Source of the DNA: Lenzites betulinus
Taxonomy: Eukaryota; Basidiomycota; Agaricomycetes; Polyporales; Polyporaceae
DNA length: 61,150 bases
Assembly (NCBI GenBank): GCA_022264855.1
Contig: JABYQU010000088.1
Location: 1 to 61,150 of the forward strand
Direction: 5' to 3'
The stretch's first letter is position 1, and every line of letters begins with the position of its first letter. The notes below the pieces were generated by a model, which worked only from the letters and a program-made list of their open reading frames with translations, did not search any database and was not told the DNA's origin. The translations under genes were made by a program, and so were the position numbers. Below are positions 46,739 through 57,823 of the stretch, piece after piece.

Positions 46739-47814
46739 CTACTCATCGTCTTCGTTTCCGCTTTCGTGTTCACTGAGGTCAGACGGCCACCGCACGTCCC
46801 TCCTCAGGGTCAGCTTCGCGCAGTCTGAGTCTACGCACCACACCGGGCACCTGCTGCGCTCCGGTGTCCATGCCTTCATGTCATCGATGACCTCCTGATA
46901 GTTCGCATACTTTGGTGCATATGCGGTCGCATCCGGGTGAGCGAACGCCATGTAGTCCCTACACGCCGACTGGTGGGTGAGGTATTTTGACCCTTGGCAT
47001 TGGTCGGCCTCGAGCGGGGGAGAGGAAGCGGAGGCGGGGACAGGGGCGGGGGTAGGGGCGGAGGCAGGGACGGGGGATGCAGGGCGGGATTCTGGTGGTT
47101 CGCTTGTTAGAGCGATACTGGTCCCCGTCCTTTCTGACGCGCTGTCTTCAGTCAGCTCTGGCGTGCACGACATCTTGTGGTGCCCCTAAAACACAGCGCA
47201 ACATTCTTTCAGCAAGCAGTCCTGTAAACGGTGGCGGCGAGGGGAATCACTGACCAGGGTGCTCTTGGCGCGCATAGCAGCGACCTGAGCGTCTGGTCTC
47301 CGCACGCATAGCTTGCGGTGCTTATTCCAGTGCTGCTGGTCGAAATTGTTCTTGTCCGAGAGCTTGATCTGCGACCCGCAGCGGTCGCATTGCACCGACT
47401 GTCCGTCTGTTGGGCTGACATGACATAGCGGATCGTCCTTGAGCTCCTGGTATCGTTGGCGCTCCCTGTGAATCCTGCCAGTGGTCAGCAAGAGTAGCAT
47501 ATACCGACATAGATGTGGCGCAAGGGGGTTGTGGCGGATTATAGGTGCAGTAGTTAGGACATACCTCTGCGATGCATCAGCATGACGCGCTTTCTTCTGT
47601 TGTGGCGCGGGGGACTCGAGGTTATCTGCTGGACGCTTTTTCGACGGGCTCCCCACAAGTTGTGCTTCGTCCTCGCCTTGGCGGGGCAATTGAATGGCGG
47701 TACCGCTAACGCCACACATTAGCCACCATATACACCACCGCACTTCAAAGACACTTACTCTACGGATGCCTCAAAGACCTTGGGATGAGATGTTTTCATT
47801 CCGGCGCGAGACAT
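46739..47814 (-). CDS. Single-finger C2HC zinc-finger protein (paralogous finger type A)
   Basis: 287-aa probable nuclear protein. Exons: 47814-47759, 47705-47565, 47474-47255, 47185-46739. After a basic stretch (SPSKKRPADN, QQKKARHADAS) comes one finger, CDRCGSQIKLSDKNNF followed by W-x2-H-x3-C (WNKHRKLC). Its spacing, C-x2-C-x17-W-x2-H-x3-C, is the same as that of the three fingers in the next gene. The C-terminal half is Pro/Ala/Ser-rich and then acidic (SEHESGNEDDE), with CPVWCVDSDC as a possible extra metal site. No named family comes to mind; DNA or RNA binding is only inferred. It is tandem with, and ~1 kb downstream of, the related gene. Confidence 0.8.
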
Positions 47815-48837
47815 CTTAAAGTAGCCAAAGCGGACGTGAGGGTAAAGGGAGGGCGGAAAGGTGGCGCTAAAGGTGTTTGCGGCGAGAGGGAGGCGAGTGT
47901 GGAACGTGGAGGGGGCTTCACAGCGCACTCTCGCGTGTATTAAGGGCAATTGTGCGGGGCCAAGCGTGCAGGGGGAAAGGACCAAAGGTGTGCTTCTGGG
48001 GACGTGCTTTGTCCTCGGCCAGGGCGCTGTGGCACGCGGTGGCGCAGAGCTCGGGCGGGCGCGGGTGGCGGAATTTGCGGACAAAAAGCCGGGACCTGGT
48101 ATGGATCGTCTCGCAACGCGTGCAGGCCTGCTGCGGGACGGAGGGGGGCGGGGGGAGGGCGTGTGGACGGAGGGAGGAGAGGAGGGGAGGGTGTGGCGGA
48201 GGCCAGGACGGCGCGCTATAGCGCTCGGCAAAGTCCGCCGCGACGCGCTCTCGACGCGACTCACGCGCTCCGCGTCTGCCGCGGTGGCGCAGCAGTCTGC
48301 ACGCTGGATCGCACACTGTTTGCAGTGCCCTGCCAGAGGTACAGACCTTGCGCTATCATGGTGGTATACATTACGTGTCCAACATGTTTCCGCTCACTCT
48401 GTGGCTGGTTCAGGGGGGATAAGGAGACACGGAAGGAATAATTTATCGGGAACACTCCGCGCGGCGACAGACTCCGACTCGAGCCTGACCCGCCTCCATC
48501 AGCACGCATCCAACTTGAGTCCTGCGTTAGTAGTATATATGACTATCACGTCGGGTATCTCATTCGCATTTGGCGACGTATACACCGAATCACACCATGG
48601 ACATATACAAGGTGATACCAAGAAATAAAAAAGAGACGGTAAGGAACGGTAGACGTCGTAACGCGCGGTAGCTGGTAGGTAGATCAAGGAGTGGCAGGTG
48701 AGATACTATAGCAGTGAGGGAGTGTGCGAACATCAGACAAGTGGGGCCGATGTACGAAACGAACGACGAGACGGGAGTCGTAGCGGGATATCCAAGTCCT
48801 ATGATAAGGGGGAGCGGGCGGCGTTCGGGTACCGCAC
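47815..48837. other. Spacer between the two zinc-finger genes, ~1 kb
   Basis: Promoter side of the single-finger gene. GC-rich frames on both strands (for example 47861-48628) run through it but share no features with known proteins. No repeat was noticed. Confidence 0.4.
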
Positions 48838-50398
48838 TCATCCGGACAGGCCCTCGCGGAAGCCACGGAAGAAGTTCTTGACCGGGGCAACGATCCAATT
48901 GAGGAAACCAGGCGCATCGCCCTGAGGCGCGACGTAGGCCTCGTCGCGTGGGCGGACCGAGCGTTCGGGGACATCGTCGTCCTCGCGAGCACGTTTCGTC
49001 CCCTTGCGTGGGGGAGACGAGTCTGCGGCGACGACGGTCTCGTCGGTAGAGGCTGTGGACGGTGGGGGACGTGGTGATTCAACATTGGCACCGTCGTTGG
49101 GCTTGGAAGTCCCCTCGACGGAGACTACTGGTGAGGCTGCGGTTTCGACACTACGAGCGAGGGAGGTTAGCTGAATGACTCCTCCTGTCTACTTCAGCGC
49201 AGCCTACCTGTGGACAGCTGCCTTGTGCTCTTCCCATTTGGTCAAGTCATAGTCCGAGCTGCCTTCTAGCTCAATTGTGGCATGACACAGCTTGCAATCG
49301 ACGCTCCGCGCAGTGAAAGACTTCATGTGCGGATCGTTGACAAGCTTCAGCTTCCGCTGGGCAGTAGCGACGCGGGAACTTGGTCTAAAACGGGGTGATC
49401 ATAAGCAGAGATCGGTAGGCAAACAAGAGCTACCTACACGTTGCTTGTGCATTTCTGCGAGTGCTTTCGCCAGTGGTACAGGGAGTATCGGGTGTTGGGG
49501 GAGAGTTTGACCCATTTCTGGCAGTCCTTGCAGAAAACCATGTCGGGCTTGACCTCCGTGATTCGCGGGTCGGCCTCAAGCAGTGCCTTTCTGTCCTCCT
49601 CTTTCACGACACGCCGATGACCTTCGGCTACAGAGGTTGCAGCGACAGAAGCATCGTCGTCTTCCATCGCGTCTTCTGCGGGTTTGTCCTCCTCAGGCTT
49701 GTCCTTGGTTGGGCTGATCGAAATTGAGGACATGCACTGCTAGGCGAGGGGACGTGTGCGTACCTCTCGGTCGCCGAGCTCTTGCATTGCTTCCTATGCT
49801 CCAACCAGAGACGCATGATATACCGCCGCTTGGGGTTGAGTTCAATCCAGACGTTGCATGCCTTGCAGAAGACTCGATGCGCCTCAACGTCGCCCGATTG
49901 CGAGTCTTCCTCGAGGAACTGACGGCGTTCCGCCTCCGTCTTTCGCATCCTCGCTTTAGAGGATTCGCCAATGGAGGACCGGTCGTCCGCACCATCTTCC
50001 GGAGTCTCAGTGCGTCTGTAGATGTGCCGCCTGAGTACAACGAGATGGTGGGTACGTTAGCGGAATGACGTACTGTGCGGCGATTATTGAGGGCGGCTTC
50101 ATGCCTGCACTCGATGCAGGCTTGGTGGGTGATGCTCCGCTAGCATCCATGGTATCTTCACGAGCGATTGAAATCACAGACCCAGCGCGGGAATGTGCGC
50201 CCTTCCGAGCCCTGCTCACTGGTTTCTTCGCAGAGGCGGACTCGGGGGCGTCGTGTCGGGGCCGTTTGGGTGAGGGCCCGGGGAGGCTGTGGAGAGCGTT
50301 TGCATGCGGTTCCCACCCTGCACGATCCGAAACAGTAGGTGGACAACGTAAACTCACTGTACTTCCACTTTCTTAGGGGAAGGGTTCTTGGTAGACAT
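48838..50398 (-). CDS. Three-finger C2HC/C2HH zinc-finger protein
   Basis: 423-aa probable nuclear protein. Exons: 50398-50358, 50286-50074, 50015-49764, 49713-49438, 49384-49208, 49150-48838, all in phase. Three copies of one finger are seen: FCKACNVWIELNPKRRY...WLEHRKQC, FCKDCQKWVKLSPNTRY...WRKHSQKC and DCKLCHATIEL...WEEHKAAVH. The last Cys of the third is replaced by His. Each finger follows a charged linker with a basic helix (EAERRQFLEED; EEDRKALLEAD). The N terminus is Ser/Pro/Lys-rich (SPKRPRHDAPES); the C terminus has a bipartite-like basic run (PRKGTKRARE). Exon 1 joins exon 2 through a CCACAG acceptor because only that keeps frame. A transcription-factor role is plausible but unproven. 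Confidence 0.8.
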
Positions 50399-51280
50399 CT
50401 GTGAGGGCTGGGTAAATACGCAGAGCTCGGTGTAGGGCAGACGATGAGACGGAAGGAGAGGGCAGGGAGGGGGTTAGTCGGCGTGGGACAGGAAGGCTCG
50501 GAGCTTCTCTTCATCGGCCCGCACTTGTAAGTGGTGAGTAGTACTGGCGCGCAAATGCACTTATCCACAACCTCTGACCTCTTCGCGTCTGACCCCACCC
50601 TTGTACACAGCCTATGCAACACTGGCGGTGCAGAAACAGTTAGAACTCACCTTCACTGAAGGTGTAAGCTTGACTGAAGATGATTGGGGGTTTAGGTTCT
50701 GAGGTTCGTCTTCACTATCGGTGTGTCTGTAGCCACAGCCGACTGTCAGTCCCACCGTGCGCCCAACGCGACGACCGGGTAACCACGCACTCTTTGTAGC
50801 TCGTCACGCTCTCTCTTCGTCTCTGCACGCGTAAAACGCGTTCACATTGGTCCCATTCTCACATCTTAGGCACGACAGATGCAGCACATACTTTCTGGCG
50901 ACCGCCATAAGTTACTTTCGCGACAGGGGCGGATCTGTGGGCGTCGATAAGCCGGGCTACTATGAGTAAGTTACGAGACAGAAATTCGCACCGATCAGGA
51001 GAAGATACGACGTCTGCCATAGCAAGGAGCGTAGAGCACGAGCAGAGAGACACGGTTCTGAAAGTAGTTGAGAGGAGTGAGGAGGTTATCGACTGATGGC
51101 ACGCGCTGGTAAGCCCCGATTCGGCTATTGTGCGAAAAGCGCCGGTAAACCTTACACAAACAATCGCCAAACAAGCCTCTCCCTTGTTCTGCTCATTGTG
51201 CTCGCTCGACGCTCGCCGACATCGACGATCCCTTTCTGGATCGTTCATAGCTCCCCTAGCCCCGGAAGAGAATATCTAGG
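50399..51280. other. Divergent intergenic spacer, ~880 bp
   Basis: Between the three-finger gene and the EFM7-like gene. Only short frames (50859-51248 minus, no domain). Presumably holds both promoters. Confidence 0.45.
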
Positions 51281-52102
51281 ATGTCTGAACCTGAAGACGT
51301 CCTCTCTGAATCCCTTGAGAGCCTCTATGACCACGTACCCGTCGCGCGAGGATCCGCGGGCTCGATCTACACATACCACCCCGAGGATGGAGGCTTAGCA
51401 ATCACCTTGACCACCCCGGACACGCAGGCGTCCAACTGGGCCTTGCATGCAACCTCAATCTGGTCCGCCGCCATATATGTCGCGGATCATATCCACGATC
51501 TCCAGATCGACCGCCGCTCGGCACGCGCAAGGGCGGACGGACGGCCGCTCAGCGTCTTTGAGCTCGGTGCTGCAGCGGGGCTCCCCAGCATCCTCATCGC
51601 GAAGCGATACTCTGATGTCCTGGTGACGTGCAGCGATTACCCCGACGACACCCTCATACGCACGCTGGAGGAGAATGTTGTGCGGAACGAGGCGTCTGAC
51701 CGATGTCGCGTCCTTCCCTACGCTTGGGGATCTGACCCGTCCGCCTTGCTCTCGCCAAAAGTCCTAGGTGACGCTGGGCATGGATTCGACCTGGTGCTCG
51801 CTGCGGATACGCTGTGGAACCGTGATGCCCACGGGATCTTCCTGGAGAGCCTTCAACATACCCTCAGACGGTCTCCAGACGCTCGTGTCTATCTTGTCGC
51901 CGGCTTGCATACCGGGCGGTACGTCCTACAGACATTTTTCTCACTACTGGACGATGCTGGATTTGTGCCGGAGGAAATCACGGAGCGACGCGTCGGTGCT
52001 GTCGAAGAGCGTCCGTGGAGCATCGACCGAGCGGAGGGGGAGGACGAACAGGAGCGGAGGCGGTGGATCGTCTGGATCGTTCTGAAATGGCGCGAGGTCT
52101 AA
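51281..52102 (+). CDS. EFM7: Protein N-methyltransferase, EFM7/NNT1-like (METTL21-type)
   Basis: Single-exon 273-aa class I SAM methyltransferase. Yeast Efm7/Nnt1 methylates the N terminus and an adjacent lysine of eEF1A, and this protein has the matching layout. An N-terminal region (GSIYTYHPEDGG, NWALHATSIWSAAIYVADHI) precedes the SAM-binding motif I FELGAAAGLPSILIAK. Next come VTCSDYPDDTLIRTLEENV and the post-IV motif FDLVLAADTLWNRDAH. The C-terminal strand block (VYLVAGLHTGRYVLQTFF) is complete. The ATG at 51281 gives MSEPEDVLSESLESLYDH, typical of the family start. It is intronless, unlike nearly every neighbour. Confidence 0.9.
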   Translation: MSEPEDVLSESLESLYDHVPVARGSAGSIYTYHPEDGGLAITLTTPDTQASNWALHATSIWSAAIYVADHIHDLQIDRRSARARADGRPLSVFELGAAAGLPSILIAKRYSDVLVTCSDYPDDTLIRTLEENVVRNEASDRCRVLPYAWGSDPSALLSPKVLGDAGHGFDLVLAADTLWNRDAHGIFLESLQHTLRRSPDARVYLVAGLHTGRYVLQTFFSLLDDAGFVPEEITERRVGAVEERPWSIDRAEGEDEQERRRWIVWIVLKWREV

Positions 52103-52265
52103 CGCTCACTCGTATGGGTGTAATGGTAGGTGGACTGGGTCCAGTCGTCGTGATGCAGGTTCTATCTCCTGACTTGTTATGTGAACGACCGCGAACCGAT
52201 ACGTCGATTAGAATGAAGCTCTGCAGCCGGCACATGCCAAGCGCATCCCATGAACAAGCCTCTGT

Positions 52266-54039
52266 CTATGAAATCGACATCCTGCGATTCAGCCACCCCT
52301 TCATCTTCTGCACGACTTTTGGTCCCTTCACTGCGAATATGGCTCCGATGGTCGTCTGCCGTCGGAGCGCCGTGAAATTCTCGTCACTCTCCTCATCGAT
52401 GTCCACCATCGTGTAGGTTGACGACGAGAAAGACCAGCCCCCAGACGAAGCGATGCTGCAGGAACCTCGAGGCCTCAAACTGGGTGACGTCCACTCGAAC
52501 CACGGATGAGGGGGCTTTTCCCAGGCGTTGTAGGGTCTTCCGTATGGGATGTCGATTTCTCCGACACAATCCTCGCTTATGGATACGCTTCTCTGGCCTG
52601 TCCGTCTGTAGGCTATCGCATCCCAGTCGCTAGCAGTCCGTCTGTCAGCAGAGTAGCGGCATCGGGGTGAAGTTTGAACGAGGCACTCACGTCCCACAGA
52701 AATATCTGTGTTTCATCAGCTTTCGGATCGTCGGCCTTTTCCTTGGGTCTTTTTCCAACATCTACGCTTGCTATCAGCATCCCTCTCATATGCGCTGCCC
52801 TCTTAACTCACCTTCGTTAGGAGGTCCCGTGCGTCGGCGTCCACAACGCCCCACAAGTCAAAGTCCGCAGGGACGCTATCTGTCCTCGCGATGATCTCCT
52901 CGAGCCGCTGCTGCTTAGGGTCAAGTCCAAACGGTAGCTGGACGCACATCAGCATTCAACAACGTTTGGGAAGTACGCATCCATACTCACCTTCCCCACC
53001 AACATACGATACAAAACCACGCCAGCACCCCAGACGTCGACAGCATACGAGTACTTACCGGAGTACACCTCCGGGGCAGTGTATCCAGGGGTACCTACCA
53101 TCGAATGAGTCACATCCGCGCCTCCTTTCCCTGCGGCGCTGCTCCTCTCGTCATGAGGCCCTTCAAGGCTCGTACGCTTACCCCATGGATGGACGCGTTT
53201 CCACGGCCGATCGTTGTCGGAGCGCTTGAACGCGCGCGCGATCCCGAAGTCGGTGAGCGCGATGTGCCCGTCGTCGTCGAGGAGGATGTTGTCTGGCTTG
53301 ACGTCGCGGTGCACGATCCGTCGCCTGTGGAGGTGTTCAAGCGCGACGAGCTGTGCGTCCATGCCGTCGTCAAAAACCTTCGTATGTCATCTGCTCACCC
53401 GGTCGACTCACAAGTTCCGCACCCCATTGCCGTGCGCGAGCCCCCGGGATCCTATCGTATCCCTTCATGACCTGCGTCAGGTCGCCGCACGGGTAGTAGT
53501 CCTGCAACCACGACACACTCGTCAGCGTGCGGGCATTCGTTCTGGTGATTACCACCTACCGTCAGAAAGTAGAAGTTGTCGCTATCCTCGAAGCTCCCTC
53601 GGAGCGGCACGAACCCGGCCTCACCACAGGCCGCTGCTCCGCGGGACACGGCCTGCTCCTCGAACACGGCGGGATACTCGCGCAGCCGCAGGCCGTTCTT
53701 GTCGATGACCTTCATCGCGAGGGCTCGTTCGGTCACGACGTCCTCCACGAGGTAGACCGTCCCGTGCCCGCCCCTGCCAAGGACGCGAATCGGGCGAAAG
53801 TCGGTTGCGCTGAGCGCGTCTCCTGGACCTGGTGTCCGTGGTGAAGATACAGAGGAGTATGGCGACGAGAGGATGGAGGACGGCGGGGACAGGCATGAAG
53901 ATATTGGCGGAGAGAGCATGTAGTGACCAGAGAGGGATCCGCTGTGGAGGTCGTGGACCGGTTGGAACTCCCCGGTGGTAGCGCAGGAGTAGGAATCCTC
54001 GACGACCTTGGACACGGCGACTGCCTCAAAGTCGTACAT
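52266..54039 (-). CDS. Serine/threonine protein kinase (AGC-like), unassigned subfamily
   Basis: 505-aa kinase. Exons: 54039-53560, 53501-53412, 53377-52991, 52937-52812, 52761-52691, 52629-52266. About 85 Ser/Pro-rich residues precede the kinase domain. The glycine loop is [14 protein letters not shown], the VAIK-type lysine is in [11 protein letters not shown], the catalytic loop is [16 protein letters not shown] is in [10 protein letters not shown] and APE in [29 protein letters not shown] marks the end of the C-lobe. All catalytic residues are intact. The activation segment has a ~45-residue insertion (about KRSDNDRPW to ADVTHSMVG) that stays open in frame but starts with a donor-like GTAAGC, so part of it could be a small intron. 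The tail (~120 aa) is unique. Upstream and substrate are unknown. Confidence 0.88.
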
Positions 54040-54649
54040 AGCCTGGTGTGAGCGGTGAGTCAACGTTGTTGATGTTGGACTAGGACACAGTTATAAACGT
54101 ACGTGATTCCCTAGTTGCTCGAACATCTTGCACGCGGCCTCCTATACCATGCACTCTGTTCTTGTGCAGTCGATCGGTGGTCAGCAGAAGATCGGGCGGT
54201 GGAGGTCAGTATCGAGCGGCTCGCTCTTCGAGTGGCAGCACCCTCTTGCAGCATCTTATCCATACGCCTGTGAATGAGGCTGGAAGGCTAGGCTGTGTGG
54301 TCAGCTCGTTAGCCACAACCGGATCCGAGGAGGGGTAACTGCGGACCGAAGTAGCAGCACTTAGTCTCAATGCAAATCTGGTCCTCGCGCCTTTACCCAA
54401 AACAAGTCTCTGGCATATGCCAAATAGCGTGCCGTTGTTCCAAAGTCTTGGCAACAATATGCAGGATCAAGTGCCGGGATGTGACAGCAGAAACCGGGAG
54501 GGCGTGCAGAAGGGGGCGGCAGATCAGGGTGTCGATTTGGCAGGTATACATTAGAATACATAGTGTACAGGGATCAGCGCACAAGCTCTAGAGTCCAGAT
54601 CGTTGGCCGCAGAGTGAAAGAACGAGCGACACCACCTTCATCCTGTGTT

Positions 54650-55115
54650 CTACTTCGCCGACATGACGTAGCCACTCGTGTCCAAGACTTGTTTGCCGCA
54701 TATCGCGCACACACCTCGCTTGTACGCACAGCCTGTATTGAAGCTGTTAGCACAAGTAGGACGATAGGCGAGGGCGTAAGCAGACGGACCGTGACAATAC
54801 TTGGCCTTATTCTGTGTCACCGTGGACTTGCAGTCCTTACACTTTCCCTGGTAAGGCTAACGATACGGTCAGACTCAATAGTAGCCACCGAGCAGGATAC
54901 TACACACCTGAAACCGGTTCTTCGAACTCCCCGGCCGCGAAAGCAGCTTGTTCTCCCCGACCTTCCGTGAGCCGTCCTTGATGGCTGAGGAGGTAGACTT
55001 GAACGGGTCAGGAGCAGCAAGTTTGGAGGTTTTCTGCAATGGATATGTTAAACACGGCGGAATGGATGTCAGATAGGTGGTTTGTGCTCACACTCTCGCA
55101 TTTCTTGCAGACCAT
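54650..55115 (-). CDS. CRIPT: CRIPT-family cysteine-rich protein
   Basis: About 101 aa, the length of human CRIPT, a small zinc protein linked to the minor spliceosome in eukaryotes and originally known as a PDZ-domain partner. Exons: 55115-55092, 55033-54904 (or -54908), 54858-54790, 54732-54650. It starts MVCKKCES and contains the fungal block APDPF...SAIKDGSRKVGENKLLS. Paired CxxC motifs follow: CKDC, CHGC, CAIC, then GKQVLDTSGY. The second intron is ambiguous. With donor GTGTGT (54907) the next exon reads PYQGKC but a GTGTGT dinucleotide run then shifts the frame. With donor GTAGTA (54903) the frame is intact through VSLPGKVCKDC. It is likely functional in the latter reading. Confidence 0.88.
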
Positions 55116-55416
55116 GATGGTGGATGTGGGGAGAGGTTCGTGGTGGCTGAGTGTCATGAGAGCGCCCGACCAACACTGCAAGTTGGCGCTTACTCATGCG
55201 CGCTTATGATGTTGCAAAGAAGTGCAAGGTACAGCCGTTTTATAGAACTGACATACGTCTGCACGGAATAATTGTGCGAATAATTGTGCAACAGCTTGCA
55301 GATTGCGGAAGTGCTCTCATAACATCACAAAACGGCTTGCAGCTGGTGCTAGTGAGGAATGACCTTCAAAAACGCTACGTACTCGATATTACAGCCACAC
55401 CATGACCTTGAATATA

Positions 55417-55490
55417 GGGTCGGTGGCGTAGTTGGTTATCGCATCTGTCTAACACACAGAAGGTCCTCAGTTCGATCCTGGGCCGACTCA
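55417..55490 (+). tRNA. tRNA-Val (anticodon AAC), copy 3
   Basis: 74 nt, identical in body to the two copies at 33016-33089 and 35078-35151 but on the plus strand, as expected from the inverted duplication. It marks the outer end of the right arm. Confidence 0.96.
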
Positions 55491-55720
55491 TATGTTGTCG
55501 TGCACCCTCACGTAGCATTGGTTTTGTTTTGACCACCTCAACCCAGCATGAGGTGAACATGGCAGTAAAGGAGATCGACGCAGGTACGGGCAGCATAGCC
55601 AGCGCTCGCATTTCGTTCCTCGCGCTGTCGTGCAAATGATCTCTTGGTGTTAGGACCTAGGCCTCATAACATGTAGTACACAACAGCTCTCAGGCTTCGG
55701 GTATATGTAGATCTGATCAG

Positions 55721-56883
55721 CTAGTCGTGGTAGTGTTTCTCGTCAACATAACGATCCGCCGCCGCCGCATGCAAAGCAGCCAGTGACCTGCGCAGACTAA
55801 AGGAATCATTAGCGATTCTGCGCACTCGGGAGAAGACGCCGCATGATACATACCCCATCTGCTCCTCGTAGTATTCCCTGATCTCGCGATAGCGCTGAAG
55901 CCGCAGCCGCTTGTGTACGAATGTGAGCATTACGATGGTTGCAATCATCGCTAAACGTGGTTCAGTCAAGTGGGACCGTAAACGGCCTCGCAGACGTACC
56001 GGCTACCACGCTCAGGCCCGTCAGTACGATCTGCCAGGCTTCAACTCGTGCGGGGGTTTCCGGTGGCTCAGCACATTCGCCCTTGTGTCCGCAATTAAAC
56101 TAGTACGGCAGCCAACGCGTAAGTGGGTGGCAATATTGCGGTTCGCTGCTCACATACCGACTGGCATTCAAGATCGGAGCTGCACGATGTTCCCAGTGTC
56201 TTCGTGGGCACGCAGGCGTTGAATGCGGCGTCGCAGAAAAAGAGGGGGGTCTGGCAGTTGTGCCGCGTCACCACATTGCTGAACTGCTGGCCGTTGGGCC
56301 CTGCGTCGATATATGTCACGTTATCAATTATGCACGATTGCCCAAGCGTCGCATTGGCATACCTATATGACGGCTACCGTATCAGTACGCGAGCCTCGAC
56401 TGGAACAGCCGTGATCACGTACGTGCAGAGGGACTTCAGACACAACGACCCGTTGAAATTCTGGTTGCTCGCCAGAGCCTGCCAATTCGGAGGTGGCGAG
56501 CACTGGTCGTCGCGATCCATCTGGCACGCGCTGCCCACGGCCAACAACGGCGCGCAGCCGCTGCCCTCATCGGGGCAGTATGTCCCGTTCCCACAAAGCG
56601 CGGGAAGCGCGGTGAAGTTCGCGAACCCGAACGGGAACTCGTCCCGTCGGCATTGGCGCGCCTGGCAGGTCCCGTTCACCCCGGTGCAGAAGGTGGTCTC
56701 GCCGCAGTCGCTGATGAACTTGTGGCTCGCGGAGTCGAGCCGGTCGTTCGTTGTGGAGCATCGAAAGCCGACGTCGGAATCCCCTAGGACGAGCAGAGGA
56801 GCGACCAGAAGCACTGCGCAGGGTAGCAGGAGAGCAGCAAGTCCAGAGAGTCTAGCCATGATGTCGCCAGGTGCAGCTGCCAT
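55721..56883 (-). CDS. Cys-rich secreted/type I membrane protein (right duplicate)
   Basis: 312 aa. Exons: 56883-56423, 56362-56158, 56099-56000, 55950-55854, 55796-55721, each equal in length to the left copy. The mature protein differs by only a few residues (for example PFGFANF for PFGFSNF, ALCGNGTYC for ALCQNGTYC, PLLAVGSAC for PLLAMGNAC), and all cysteines, the signal peptide and the transmembrane helix are kept. Intron 1 and the 5' flank differ much more than the exons, which suggests that purifying selection acts on both copies. The ATG at 56883 aligns with that of the left gene; its leader lacks an 11-bp stretch present on the left. Confidence 0.86.
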
Positions 56884-57061
56884 TTGAGTCAAGCCAAGCC
56901 CAGCAAGTACTCCTAGTGAGACCGTAGACTGCAGATGATCAAGTCAGCCGCTGTTTCTGCAAAGCCTAGGGCTGACAGAGACGCGAAACTCGTTGTCGGG
57001 ACCGTAAGACGCAGCCAAGCGATACCCACCGGTAGCCGCTGCCAGACTCTGAAATGGTTGG

Positions 57062-57101
57062 GGCTGACGGAGGCGCGAGACCTCTCATGTCACCGTCAGC
57101 C
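57062..57101. promoter_or_regulatory. GGCTGAC inverted-repeat element, right copy
   Basis: GGCTGACGGAGGCGCGAGA opposed to CATGTCACCGTCAGCC. It corresponds to the palindrome at 33454-33492, with substitutions in the inner part but conserved outer GGCTGACGG/CCGTCAGCC arms. A further half-site lies at 56969-56991. Confidence 0.45.
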
Positions 57102-57450
57102 GCCATTCCTCTGAGCCTTCTCCGCTGCGAGCTACATCTAGTACGTACCAGTTCTTAATGTTTTACGTACGTGCTTATGGCGACCACGAATTTCCTACTC
57201 GTGTGCGTGGCAGTGGAGTTTATCGACGCACAGTTTTATGAGAAGGATCAGCCCGAGACCCAGAGACGATTGCTACTAGACGGTATCAGTACTTAAATAC
57301 TTTTCTGCATTGGTTGTCTATGCTGAGCTTACGCTGGTCTCGAGAGTGGGGGGCATACCTTGTCATGACGGCGGAGGATCAGCTTGACAGTGGCGTCCAC
57401 GGGAGACCAGGTTGTGCTCGACATAGCTTCGCCAAATTCTGGGGTAGCGC

Positions 57451-57823
57451 TAGTCTCGGCTCCTGACGTTCTAAAGGACACTCTGCCGCAGTGCGCTCAC
57501 CGCTTCGCTACGCTCATGAGCAGCCACTCGCCCAAGGTGCCACATCGGAGCTCAAATATTGCATGCAAATGTTCCCACGAGGTTTTGTGAGCGCCGGCGA
57601 GAGTGTCCTGTAGAACGTCTGGTGTGTTTCGTGCCAGGAACGGGGATCCGTGATTTCGGGGTCACCTCGGGTCACTTTAGGAGATATCGGACGTTACCCC
57701 GAGTCACTTTATATGTCATTATAGTGTAGTCATCATACATGCGGGCGGATGCCGTGCAATGCCTCTGCCGTCTTGGGCAACTTCTGTTGTTCACACATCG
57801 GCACGTTCAGTGCTATCAACTGA
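57451..57823. other. Spacer between right arm and DUF6589-type ORF
   Basis: About 370 bp. Contains two copies of a CGGGGTCAC-like motif (around 57658-57720: GGGGTCACCTCGGGTCACTTT and CGAGTCACTTT) as a short imperfect repeat. No gene. Confidence 0.4.

Larger units (their letters stand above)
55412..57450 (-). repeat. Right arm of the ~2.04-kb inverted segmental duplication
   Basis: Reverse-complement copy of 33108-35156. It starts a few bases before a tRNA-Val and ends after the sequence AATTCTGGGGTAGCGC, where the left arm is 19 bp from its second tRNA-Val. Here no second tRNA follows; unique sequence begins immediately. All five exon lengths of the embedded gene equal those of the left copy. 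Confidence 0.92.

Noticed and set aside
47861..48628. 255-aa plus-strand frame between the zinc-finger genes
   Set aside because: Composition of random GC-rich sequence, overlaps the promoter of the minus-strand gene, no domain.
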